Source of the DNA: Reticulitermes speratus
Taxonomy: Eukaryota > Arthropoda > Insecta > Blattodea > Rhinotermitidae
Direction of reading: 5' to 3'
Assembly: GCA_021186555.1 (NCBI GenBank)
Contig: JAJKFL010000006.1
Coordinates: 32,671,478-32,735,477, forward strand
DNA length: 64,000 nucleotides
The position numbers were made by a program, and so were the translations under genes. The notes beneath the pieces are model-generated. The model was given only the letters and a program-made list of their open reading frames with translations. It did not search any database and was not told the origin of the DNA. Within the stretch, counting starts at the first letter, position 1. Each line of letters starts with the position of its first letter. Positions 45,421-55,906 of this stretch are shown piece by piece.

Positions 45421-46590
45421 TCTGGAAATCGCACAGGTAATTACTTACACAACTTCTAGCCAGCTGTACACACACTGAAGCTGACGGCCGTGAAAAGGGG
45501 CGCTTTCAGCCCTTATGCTTGTGAGCTCGAATTCCGTCTACCATACAAGGTAATACTTGTATCACAATTATGGTTCTTTAACACCGTGTAGTACAGTGCG
45601 TTTGTTCCTGAAGATGCATGCAGCAAGTTCCTCCGATATGTCAGAACAAACCCTAGACTACACAGCAGCTCCATATAAGCGTTACCAGCTTTTGAAGCAC
45701 CAAGCATATGCAGTTTTAATTCTTGACGATCGTTGTCACTTTGCATCTCAAAACCTGTACAGTCCGATTTCGTGAAACTTAACGTCAATAAACCATCAGA
45801 TATGACACCAGCAAAGTGTTTGTAACAAATTACAACAAACAAGCAGCCCAACACTTTTGCCATAAATAGCTACTGATTTTTGAACACAATGAAAATCTCT
45901 AGTGAAAAGTACACTGTGACAAAAGAGTCTACAGACCTACAAATATCTTTTATTACTTTATCCCTCCTTCAAAGTAAGCTAGAGAAGTTAAAAATGTGAA
46001 GGACTTCTGTTTACTGTCAGCTTTTCAAAACCTGGAGGTAACACGCGTTTATGCTGAACATAGCCTACCTGTTATATTGGTTAGAAGAGGGGACCAAGAG
46101 GTTGGGACTGACGGATGAAGCAGGGGGGAGATGGAAGTCAATACAATTTTCCACCACGGTTAATCGCCTGTGGCAATTTAACCACTTTAGCAAGTAGCGG
46201 CATAGTGTATGGCAGGGATGATCAAACTAGCCCTAGGATTTGGAAGCTGTCAGTATTTCAGACGATCCATGGTAGGATGACTGGAAAATGATGAAAAGGA
46301 AAGGATTTTGAAGGAAGCGGAGGCGACACAATTGAGATATAATCCCAGAATTTGACTGGAGGGACTGAGGAATACCAAGAAGGTTTGCAGTCACTGTCCC
46401 CAGTGTTCCGCATGAGGATCTACCCGGGCAACTCCCGAATTCAAGTCCATAATATTACCATTACACCATGTTGCTCGGTAGTAAAAGAGAATTAGGCTTC
46501 GGAAGACAAATAACAAGCAGACCTTAATAAGGAAAGCCATTCTCGAGCGGCGCTTATAACGAGATTCCGGGTTTAAATTCCACCGACTGT
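45421..46590. other. Unassigned stretch with tRNA-like boxes near its end
   Basis: At about 46421-46476 (minus) a box A-like TGGTGTAATGGTAATATT and a GAATTCGGGAG segment suggest a small tRNA-derived relic. GATTCCGGGTTTAAATTCC at 46562 is another isolated box-B-like match. Neither can be given ends. No gene recognised. Confidence 0.4.
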
Positions 46591-46816
46591 AAAGTAAAGG
46601 TAAAGGTCTACCAATAACATGCCATACAGGCACATAGCGGTGGGTGGGTGGTCAACTCCACGCTCCGGACGCTTTACCCGCGGGAAAGAACACCGGTACC
46701 CATTGTACAGGAGGCTGGGCGGGCCCCAGGGCCGATCTAGACGCGTGTGGGGAAAATAAGATCTATTGCCCCCAACGGGGTTCGAACCCCCAACCGTCCA
46801 GCCCGTAGTGACTATA
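46591..46816 (-). mobile_element. SINE family C, with family tail repeat
   Basis: The left end AAAGTAAAGGTAAAGGTC is a multi-unit TTTACC-type tail in complement. The body has CATGCCATACAGGCAC, ACGCTCCGGACGCTTTACCC and GGCGGGCCCCAGGGCCG, and the head has GGGGTTCGAACCCCCAACC (box B complement) and CCCGTAGTGACTATATTAA. Part of the centre, with TTCTTAACCTCGGC, is deleted. Confidence 0.82.
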
Positions 46817-48281
46817 TTAACGTTTATATGAAGTTCCATTTTCAAAAAACCTTCCTAGACCTCTTGGCGAACATGCAAAATACGTTAGAATTCCCTGTGC
46901 AAAACGGACCGTCCGCGGATTTTCAGTGTGGCCAGCTGATTAATTTCACAAACGAAAAATTATGGGAATGATATTTATGCATTACAAATGACGGGCACAC
47001 AATTCTTCCTCCATGAAATAAAGATTACAATCCGTAAAAAAAAATCCAGTAAGCTATACTGTTTTTCACCGCATCCATGGACATGCAGAAGTCGCGCGCC
47101 TAAGACAAGCACGATCTGGGCAGCATTTGTTTGTGCTGTTACCGTGTACGTGTACGTACCAACCTAGCAGTGAGCCGATCTCCACGTTCAAGGAGATACG
47201 CCAAATACTTAATAACTCTAATTCCGAGGAGGCCAGAACTGCACGTGATGTATTTCTTATCTTAGTTCAAAGCACGACACGTTCAGTAACGTACACGTTG
47301 TATTTTTATCACTTTCCTAGCGTACCGGGCATGAATCTGAGCCTATTAAGTTATATTCTTGCAACAATCGTTATCGTCGACATCGTCATAATAATAATAA
47401 TCATCATGATCACTGTCGTCAGTTACTGGAACAAACAGTATCAAATGTTTACGTAGTGTAGTGACTGATGAGTCTGGAAGAGCAAGAGGAGTAAGAACAC
47501 TCAAATCAGGATAACGAATACGCCAGTCCAGCTTCGACCCGGACACAATATGACTGCCCCACTTATAACACGACATTCTGTTAAAACATTCAGTACTGCA
47601 CAACAGGAAGCAGTGACTGGAGTGAACCACATCAGTGAACGTATGTGGCTAGATTCTCTTAGTTTAGCCTCAATAAAACCGTGTAGTATCAAGAGGCATG
47701 CATTCGTTAGAACGAATTTCGACGCTTTCTCCAGCCCCAGTTAAGTGGCTGTACAAAGTACCGTTACCACTACTCATAAAACAGGATTAACCTACATTAT
47801 ACCCTCTTACCACGACTGCACATACAGCAAAGTGGACGCGTTTAAAGTTTAGGTTCGTGGCTTATTAAATAACGACCTGACAACCTGACAATCCCATCGT
47901 AGACTGAAACAGTATCGGACTGCAGATAAAATGGTCCACTTTATAGTCAAATACAATCTGCTCAGTATATTCTCATTGGAGATGTGTTACACGTTTCGGC
48001 AGTGTACTGCTCGCCAATCGATTTACGTGAATCACAGGAACGTAATCACGTAAACACAACCAATAGGTCCCTTTACCAGAGTAAGCCCATGTTTGATGTT
48101 ATTTTAACATCAGAACAGAGTAACTAACCAGGCACAAAATAACACTGTCACCAGTACAGCAAAAAGGCCAAACTCGTTTCCTTTCATATCACATACAGCA
48201 GACTATACTAAATACAGTATTCGAAAACATGCATCCAAGATGATGTACATCAAAATTAAAATTATATGCTAATAACAACAT
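46817..48281. other. Unassigned stretch
   Basis: A short ATA/ATC run lies near 47386-47412. Open frames near 47127-47456 are hydrophobic at their end because of it. No gene recognised. Confidence 0.4.
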
Positions 48282-48549
48282 GCCAATCCCGGTGGCTGTG
48301 CGGACTTAAGGCGTAGGTCTGCAGCCGCTCGATTGATGAGATGATGGGTTCGAATCCCGCTGAGGGCCTGGATATTCGTCTCTTGTCTTTGTTGTTTGCT
48401 GTGTAGGCAGTGGCCTCTGCGAGGGAATGATCACTCGTTCATACAAGTCCTACCGGGTGGGTGTGTGTGTGTCAAATTGTGTGTGACCTAGAAACCTCAA
48501 CAATGGGGCGGCCTAGGCCAGATTTGGGCTGTTCAGCCACAAAAAAAAC
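48282..48549 (+). mobile_element. SINE family A, diverged
   Basis: Head GTGGCTGTGCGGACTTAAGG (box A) and ATGGGTTCGAATCCCGC (box B), then GGATATTCGTCTCTTGTC, GTGGCCTCTGCGAGGG, a GTGTGTGTGTGTC run, GGGGCGGCCTAGGCC and GGGCTGTTCAGCCAC with an A8 tail. AACAACA on both sides (48274-48280 and near 48560) may be a partial target duplication. Confidence 0.87.
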
Positions 48550-49594
48550 ATTTATTAGAAACAACAGGCCCTAGTGACCTGTGTGCGCATGCAGCAGCAT
48601 TTGCAATCACACTTCAACACTATACTTACACACATCTCAACCTATACATTCAGAAGGAGTAAACTACATTCAATTATTACTGACAATAAGAGACTTCAGT
48701 AATATTCTTGTACGGAAGACATTCGTTGACTATTCGATATAGTAGGTCCGAAATGTAAACACAGCATCACTTTTGTTTAAGTATCTTGAAAAGCGGTAAA
48801 CATATGTATTCGCGACCTCTAGAAAACAGCTGCTTGAATCTCGAGGGTCCTTAAAAAGAGCGGACGCCAGCCACAGTAAAATGTTGCTCCAACATCCTTT
48901 TTCACACGTCAACGAACAACAGAGCAATATAAATCTCTAAGCCATTAAACAAAACAAGAAACTTAATGGCCTACCATCCACCCTGAATCAATGTGTGCAC
49001 ACTGGCGTTTCAGAGTCCACCTACGTACCATCTGGTAACGTGGAAAGAGGCTAGTGGGTGACCTACGATTACCTTACAAACTGTGCAAAACCTTCCCTGA
49101 ACTCCTTTAATAAAACTTTACGGTACATTAATCTTCACTGACGTGGGTTCGCAATTTAATAACACGGTTAGTTATTGGCTTTCTCATCTCTCAGTCCAGA
49201 AATCGATCACAGGTTGCGCTATTTCAGAGACACGGCGAACGCGTCTCGTTAAATTTTTTTTCTCTACGTCACCTCTTCTCCACATAAGCAGTGGCCGAGT
49301 GATGCACAATGCTACAGTTCATAATTAAAAGCCACACCAACATTCGTTAAAAAGTTACGATCATAAGACTTCACAATACAGTAATAAAAATCTAATGAAT
49401 GTTTCCAATTTATCTGCAGGTTGCAAGTTATTGCAGCCAAGTCGGGGCACAGAAGTATGCCTCTGACTGAAATACACGCAGTTTTCACATGTTTTCTTTC
49501 GGATCATGTTCAACGTTAGAATTCAACCTCGTATAGTCAACCGATAGGAAAACCTTTAGTCCAGCACCCCTTGTTGAATTTAATCGACATTCTT
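48550..49594. other. Unassigned stretch
   Basis: No gene or repeat recognised before the satellite's left flank begins at 49595. Confidence 0.4.
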
Positions 49595-50185
49595 CATGTG
49601 GTCTGTGGAATGAAACACTAAGAGTTACACAGATTTAAGTACACTTTGTGCGTGCACGCTATGCACCGGCATACAGTTATACAGATTTACGTACAATTTG
49701 TGCGTGCACGCTATGCACCGGCATACAGTTACACAGATTTACGTTCACTTTGTGCGTGCACGCTATGCACCGGCATACAGTTCGCATCATGTGGTCTGTG
49801 GAATGAAACACTAAGAGTTACACAGATTTACGTACACTTTGTGCGTGCACGCTATGCACCGGCATAGAGTTACACAGATTTACGTACACTTTGTGCGTGC
49901 ACGCTATGCACCGGCATACAGTTACACAGATTTACGTACACTTTGTGCGTGCACGCTATGCACCGGCATACAGTTACACAGATTTACGTACACTTTGTGC
50001 GTGCACGCTATGCACCGGCATACAGTTACACAGATTTACGTACACTTTGTGCGTGCACGTTATGCACCGGCATACAGTTACACAGATTTACGTACAATTT
50101 GTGCGTGCACGCTATGCACCGGCATACAGTTACACAGATTTACGTACACTTTGTGCGTGACGCTATGCACCGGCATACAGTGCGC
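49595..50185 (+). repeat. 52-bp satellite in two blocks
   Basis: The unit reads ACACAGATTTACGTACACTT, TGTGCGTGCACGCTATGCAC, CGGCATACAGTT. Three copies (about 49628-49783) are followed by CGCATCATGTGGTCTGTGG and AATGAAACACTAAGAG, which repeats the sequence just left of the first copy (49595-49624) at an offset of 193 bp. Seven more copies then run to about 50180. The last unit is followed by another CTTCGCATCAT. Each unit holds the 10-bp palindrome GCGTGCACGC. Copies differ by only one or a few bases. Confidence 0.96.
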
Positions 50186-50608
50186 ATACTTCGCATCATA
50201 TGTTTCAGATACGGGTTTCCACATTCGTAACGCTTTTCTGATTTGATTATGCCACAGTTTCTAAGTAGTATGGTAATATAAGTAGTAAGATACATTAAAT
50301 CGCAGTTTCGTGTGAACTGACAGCTCTCCATTCGTCACGCACAACAAATGTGGGACTAAATACTACATAACATAAAAAAGACATCTAAAGATATTTTAAA
50401 CTACATCTAGCATTCTAAAACCACGGACCGCAGACCCGTCACATACCTGCCAAAGATCAGTAATTAAAATCAGCACGCGTACTTAAGCAAAACAAATGTC
50501 TCAACTTTCAAACTTTCGTTAAGACCTTGGCTTAAAATCAGGCATAAAGTAAATGTTTAGGCTACTTCGCGTAATACACAAGAATTTTACGTCAAGTACG
50601 GAATATCA
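50186..50608. other. Unassigned stretch
   Basis: No gene recognised; it ends in the left target duplication of the next SINE (50597-50608). Confidence 0.4.
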
Positions 50609-50837
50609 TGAGGTACGCGGTGGTGCAGTTGGTTCAGACACTGCGCGGGTTCGATTCCCGATGTGGTCATTGCGATTTTTCCTCTAACAGAAATGAGTAC
50701 CAGGGGTAAAGGCGGCTGGTGCGTAGGGCTAACAACCTTGCCATGTTCATGTGCCGATTGTTGAAAAATTCTGTGACCCTCAACCTCCTGGAGCAGTAAA
50801 GGCCTGTCCAGGCGTGTAATGGGATAGCTTTACCTTT
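50609..50837 (+). mobile_element. SINE family D, internally shortened, 12-bp target duplication
   Basis: TACGGAATATCA flanks it exactly (50597-50608 and 50838-50849). The head has GGTGGTGCAGTTGGTTCAG (box A) and GCGCGGGTTCGATTCCCG (box B), but compared with the 44798 copy it lacks bases between the boxes and about 45 bases after the head. The 3' end TGTAATGGGATAGCTTTACC followed by TTTTA is well kept. Confidence 0.9.
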
Positions 50838-50849
50838 TACGGAATATCA

Positions 50850-51450
50850 CAGGGTAGCCTTTCAGCCATTCAGTGAGTCAGTCACAGGTTGGTTACTACC
50901 CTGAGACAAATAATGTAAATGAACGTAATTTCGATAATCGGTTCTAGGACTCGACACGAAGTTTCGTTCATTTTCTGCTGAAGAACTTAATGCTTAGAAG
51001 ATCTGCCGTTTTGCACTGGCAGGAATTCACACTAAGATCCTCTGAGTTCTGACACTGTAGGTGATTAACAACCCCGATTACATTTTTAATAAAAGACATC
51101 CCTTTACGTTTTTATAATTAATAAGATTACCGTCAAGCACAGCTATATTTACTCTGTAACAATATTCTGTTAAGAATAAACTACATGCTGCGGCCGAAAA
51201 CGGCCACCATCAAGCTTTATATAAAAATATAAAAGCAAAGTCTTTTATTATTACATGTGTGTCTTTAGTGCGAGATCTCATCTTCACATCGCTCACAATT
51301 GTTAACTGTATTTCACGTTTACTTTGTTGTAGCTACCTTTTTTATTTACTATTAATACCCTGATTACTGTCTACATTGGTGTTACCAACCCGATTCTCAC
51401 TCTTCTCCATATATTCGACTCCATAAATATAACTACACGAGATATAAATT
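50850..51450. other. Unassigned stretch
   Basis: No gene, SINE or transposon end recognised. Confidence 0.4.
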
Positions 51451-51462
51451 AGGTTACGCCCT

Positions 51463-51592
51463 ATATATAAGTTTTAAAACTTTCGCGGCGACATGATTCA
51501 ATACAGTTTTCTCGGGCGCACAGCCGCGTCAATTCGTTTGAATACGAATTCAAACGAATGACGCGGCTGTGCGCCCGAGAAAACTATATTGA
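51463..51592. mobile_element. GC-rich palindromic insertion with 12-bp target duplication
   Basis: AGGTTACGCCCT at 51451-51462 and 51593-51604 flanks 130 bp. The right part is a hairpin with arms 51499-51543 and 51548-51591 and a 4-nt loop. The arms include CTCGGGCGCACAGCCGCGTC and differ by one substitution and one missing base. The first 36 nt (51463-51498) lie outside the hairpin. The layout (one-sided 36-nt extension, inverted arms, 12-bp duplication) copies the foldback elements at 5788 and 54221, but no hammerhead-like core is present. Confidence 0.75.
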
Positions 51593-51737
51593 AGGTTACG
51601 CCCTGTTTACAGTTACCTTGCCCTCCTTACCAAATGGACAGCTCGACTGGATACGTCAGATCTGGGGCTCTCAAAACGATACTGATAAAAAGAGTCCAGC
51701 TCCTGGGATATGACGCTATATCGAGTGACAAATAATT

Positions 51738-51778
51738 ACCGACGTTTCAGAGAAGCTTGCTACTTCCATCTTCAGAGT
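51738..51778 (-). ncRNA. Hammerhead-ribozyme-like motif, solo, GAAACGUC type
   Basis: Minus strand: ACU, core CUGAAGA (51769-51775), one extra U, a GGAAG/CUUCU-type stem II, GAAA, then CGUCGGU. Here A-U and C-G of stem III would have no loop (ACGU), so cleavage of a single molecule is unlikely and pairing between two copies would be needed. ACU/GGU gives a short stem I. It belongs to the same subgroup as the foldback at 13896. Confidence 0.45.
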
Positions 51779-51791
51779 CCGAGGACAGTTG

Positions 51792-54208
51792 AATATACAT
51801 TTCCATACAACGTACAAAAATGATATTACCAACTGTAACCAGACTTACTATAAATACATGCGAACATTACAGACACTCCAAGACCACAAACGAGCCAGGT
51901 TTCTGACAGGGCCTAAATCAAAACGTTGTGCTTCCCCATTAGCCTATTTACAACTGCTCTCATTAAAGAAACGTCACATGGAGATATGTAGTCAGTTCTC
52001 TATTTTTGTAGACAGCAGTGTGACAAAATGTCGCGAACTCCTAGTCATACAAAAAAAAAGTTTCAAAAATAGAATTCCGGTGTTTCATAAAGCCTATGGT
52101 TTCCACAACTATGAACATAAAAAATAAGTTACAGACTACTGTTACTAAGAGTTCGCGTTAACTACGCTACCTCAAATGAAAAGCATCAACGCCACGCAAA
52201 GGGTGTAGATATACGACCTAAGTCTGACTGAATAAAGCTGCAGCAATAAAACACAAGTTCCGTTCGTTCTCCATAAAACACCGGCGGCAGACAAGACGCG
52301 TACACCGTAATTGGGAATCCCCGCTCTAAAACTCGGATAACTGAATGAATCACTTGCTCTTAAACTGGCTTCGGCATTCAAGCCGAAACAGGGGTAGAAC
52401 GAAGAGTATAACTTGTTTTATGTAGCGAGAGACAAACAGCAAATTAATTAGGCTACTCATTAATGAGACAGACGTGGCTTGCACCTCGTAAGCCAGCTGA
52501 GGCCTGAAGCATTATTTATAGTAGTCGTCTGCTCTTACCTTTGACTTATAAGGAGTGTAAATCAAAGCTCCGATGCGACTAGTGGGTAAAGTCAATTTCC
52601 ACTTACTAATAGCAGAAGGTGCTCTTCATACCACAAGCAACTTTCAAACTATTAAGAAATACTGCTATAAACGACAGTTAAAGAATTATGCAAACCAGCA
52701 ATAAATAATTATTTGAAAGCATACGCAATTCATACAGCTACAAACATTTCGGCTCAAAAGCGAAGAAAAACAACAAGCACGCTTTAATGAACAGGGAAAA
52801 GACACACCACATGAAGTCCAATAATAGACTTACATCACACTCACATCCAGTTTCACAAAATTTCTCAAAACCTCACCTACAAAAAAAAAACCCCCCGCTG
52901 TGAGCATTACTTTAAAAGTTGAAAACAGAGGCCTATTATATGAATACTACCTAAAATACGTATCTCAATATCTACCAGGTTTATTGAAAACATCCTTTTT
53001 TGTCTGTTGTGCTTTAATGCAATACAGAAAGGAGAAGTGTGTATTCTCGCCATACACAATAAGACTTATAATGGGCTCATCCCAAATTTGCAGGCAGAAG
53101 ACCAGTACAGACAACCCATATCAAATGACAGACAATTTTACCAACCTGTCCAGGACAGACACCATTCAGACTTATCCTACATTCCCTCCTAAAGCGTCTT
53201 CTTAGTTTTACACATCTGCCTACAGCTACCTAAGACAATATTCCTGATGCAGCATTACGTAACATGTCGACGTCATTATGTAATTATCAAAGACGCAATT
53301 CAGAAGTAGTTATCCTTTCAGTACGACCTCCAGTCAACATAACATTATTTACACAAACCTACCTCGTTTATTCTCAAGCCGTAATTCAAATAATGGCCCA
53401 TCGCTACGTACACATATGATACACGCTAAAACTGAAGAACCTGACAAGAAAGTGGCCTTGATTAACAAGGAAAATGTAAGATTTTAGTTTTCACTGCCCA
53501 GAAAATTCATACCGTATGGTCTTCTGGATCATGACACCATGCAGTCTGATAGGCAGATATTAACGCTTTGGAGTAACATACTCCATCGTTAAGATAGAAG
53601 GGCTTCACTTTGAGCCAGTATCTTCTTCCGAAACGTCGGCATCCTCCTACCAGACCTTGTGGTGTCATAACCCGGAATGTCACAATATTAAAAGGAAAAA
53701 TAGCCGGCAAAGTTTTCGTCAGACCTGACAATACGACCAAACCTTATCTGCCACTAAATGTTATGCCGCTATGAAGCATAAGCCTACAAACGTCCGTCAC
53801 TGTGCGTGACGAGTCTCTCGATAGTGTCCCTGCATGACACCTCTCAAGGATATACGTTTTTACGAATGCTAAATTTGCATGCGGTGTTTCGGACGACGGA
53901 AGAAACATGACACTATGTGAGTAGGTATACACTTGCTACACAGAACGCTACCCCATAACATAATTCAAAGAAACCTGAGTACCTGGCCAAACCAAGTATG
54001 AAGTTCTGAAAAATCAAATCTAAAACAGTCTGCCTACAAATCCCCACGGTCCAATGTTCGGCTCCTGAGCATTGGTCTGTAACGACTCTCTTGGCTCTTG
54101 TTCACGAAATCGCTACTGCTTCGCCTTAGCTCAGTATTCGAAAGCAGTACGTGACGGTGTCTTCCAGGAAATTCGAACAAGACAGACAGACGTACTCCTG
54201 TCACGAAC
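51792..54208. other. Unassigned stretch with one worn hammerhead-like motif
   Basis: The 112-codon frame 51789-52127 (plus) shows no motif I recognise. At about 53585-53640 GUUAAGA, a long imperfect hairpin and GAAACGUCGG resemble the foldback-family core in degraded form. No gene is supported. Confidence 0.4.
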
Positions 54209-54220
54209 ACTCAGATTTCA

Positions 54221-54635
54221 TTTTATATTATTTTCACCGTGCATTTTTTAACAACTCACAAATTCCACACCAACGAAATGCACTACATTTTCACTTCATA
54301 TTCTTTAACCCCTACACATGTTTCAGCCTTTACAAGGCCATCTACAGGGGCTCGTAATCTACATTTACTTTACATCCACTGTTTATGTCTGCTATTATGT
54401 TATATTCTGTGTTTTATATATTTAAATACAGAAATTGTAAATAACTGTAATCTATAAATGATAATGAAACTTGACTACATGTGATATATAACATAATAGC
54501 AGACATAAACAATGGATGTAAAGTAAATGTAGATTACGAGCCCCCTGAAGATGGCCTTGTAAAGGCTGAAACATGTGTAGGGGTTAAAGAATATGAAGTG
54601 AAAATGTAGTGCATTTCGTTGGTGTGGAATTTGTG
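54221..54635. mobile_element. Foldback element with about 150-bp arms and hammerhead-like motif
   Basis: Arms 54257-54405 and 54486-54635 are inverse copies with only a few differences around an 80-nt AT-rich loop. ACTCAGATTTCA (54209-54220 and 54636-54647) is a perfect 12-bp target duplication. A one-sided 36-nt extension, 54221-54256, contains TTTTCACCGTGCATTTTTT, the complement of the tail at 8450 and 35424. Each arm has CCAACGAAATGCACTACATT and CCCCTACACATGTTTCAGCC. There is no coding capacity; it is interpreted as an inverted pair of Penelope-type terminal repeats. Confidence 0.88.
54541..54583 (+). ncRNA. Hammerhead-ribozyme-like motif, intact in the right arm
   Basis: CCCC (54541-54544), core CUGAAGA (54545-54551), extra U, stem II GGCCUU/AAGGCU with loop GUA, GAAA (54568-54571), C-AUGU-G making a two-pair stem III, UA at 54578-54579 as the predicted cleavage position, and GGGG (54580-54583) pairing with CCCC. 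The left arm's copy has CUGUAGA, losing one invariant core adenine, so only the right copy could be functional. Confidence 0.65.
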
Positions 54636-54647
54636 ACTCAGATTTCA

Positions 54648-54945
54648 GTTCCAATTTTCAGATTGGCAATAAAATAACTTGTCACTAAATTACCGTCATC
54701 TTATTGGAAACGAGTTTCTCATGCAGTAGGGAATATTTACGGTTATTTCTCGCTTTCAGGACACACCAACGAGTATATCAGCAGTCTCAAACTCAAATAG
54801 TAAGCTGGCCAAACGAATAATTCTGAAAATTGAGACTGGCCGCATGTCATTTTAAGCAATCAGGTTAAATATGCTGTTTAGAATTAAAAACACCATGAAG
54901 AATATTTCATACTTGTAACAATAAAACAAACAGAATTACTACAAT
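54648..54945. other. Spacer between foldback elements
   Basis: No gene or repeat recognised. Confidence 0.4.
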
Positions 54946-55064
54946 TTTTTACTATTAACTAACTAATGCACACATTTGTCATAGATTCACAATAATATTT
55001 TTAGAACACTACACACCTTGTGAATCTTTGACAATTGTGTGCATTTGTTGGTTAATAGTAAAAA
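54946..55064. mobile_element. Short foldback sharing the Penelope-type outer block
   Basis: Arms of about 47 bp (54946-54992 and 55018-55064) pair at roughly 40 positions around a 25-nt loop. The right arm in complement reads CCAACAAATGCACACAATTG, matching the CCAAC..ATGCACTACAATT block of the elements at 8450 and 54221. It ends before any hammerhead-like core. It may be a truncated relative. Confidence 0.55.
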
Positions 55065-55163
55065 CACCGAGTTATATTGCACGCAATGGAAAACATAAAA
55101 TTACTAAAATGTAAGCTTTACTTCACTGTCACCGCTTTGTTGACGTACGGTCCACATATCCGT

Positions 55164-55355
55164 CCAGGGATGGCAAAACTCTTTGAGCCTTTATAGGCTA
55201 TGATAAAAAAAAAATTAAATTCTTTACATTAAAAAAACTTCGATGACAGTCTGACCGGCCACATTCTACAACCAGAATGAAATCAGTTTGAATGCCGATT
55301 GTAGTAAACTGGCAAGCCTCATGCGACCCGCGGGCCGCGTGTTTAAAACCCCTGG
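55164..55355. mobile_element. Degenerate hAT-like miniature element
   Basis: The ends CCAGGGATGGCAAA and TTTAAAACCCCTGG are imperfect inverse copies, and the interior has GCGACCCGCGGGCCGCGTG near the right end, common in hAT miniature elements. Flanking 8-bp sequences do not match, so the call is weak. Confidence 0.4.
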
Positions 55356-55368
55356 AGCAGACTATATT

Positions 55369-55906
55369 TAAGTGTACGTCCAAGTTAAAGAAAAACTTCT
55401 TGTTATGAAAAACCTCGGTTATTAAACGTTCATGTAGATAATTACAGCACACAGATGACTTGTACTGTCTGGTACAGAACCATTTATGCGCGTCAGCAAA
55501 ACTCTTGTGATTTACTGAGAAGCAACTGCCTGGAATTTCTTAACAAAGCATGACAGGCATGCCAGTCTATTAAGATCAGTTAGAAATCATTTCAGAGAAA
55601 GCCTCAGACATATAGATCTTGTAATATTATGTTATACCAACAAATCCCACGGGTAGCCTTATAAAAATTCAACTGCAGTCACATAACGAATGACGTCACA
55701 TGAAACTCTCTTCCTAAGCGTGCTGAGCAAGCCCTCGGCCAATCATAACGCGTACCAACAGTTCAACTGAAACCGAATGTCCGCGTGTGCGCCTGTCTCT
55801 AGCAACTTTGAAGGAATGATTCTATTTTTATGAATCCCGAAACGCAGGCCAAGTAATCACAGAAATTCCTACGTTAAGAAAACCCTTTCCATGATCCAAA
55901 CACGTT
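55369..55906. other. Unassigned stretch
   Basis: No gene recognised. Confidence 0.4.

Noticed and set aside
49646-50246. Overlapping open frames of 73-135 codons repeating CVHAMHRHTVTQIYVHF
   Set aside because: They are produced by a 52-bp satellite open in all three plus-strand frames; 52 is not a multiple of three, so the same peptide appears in rotating frames.
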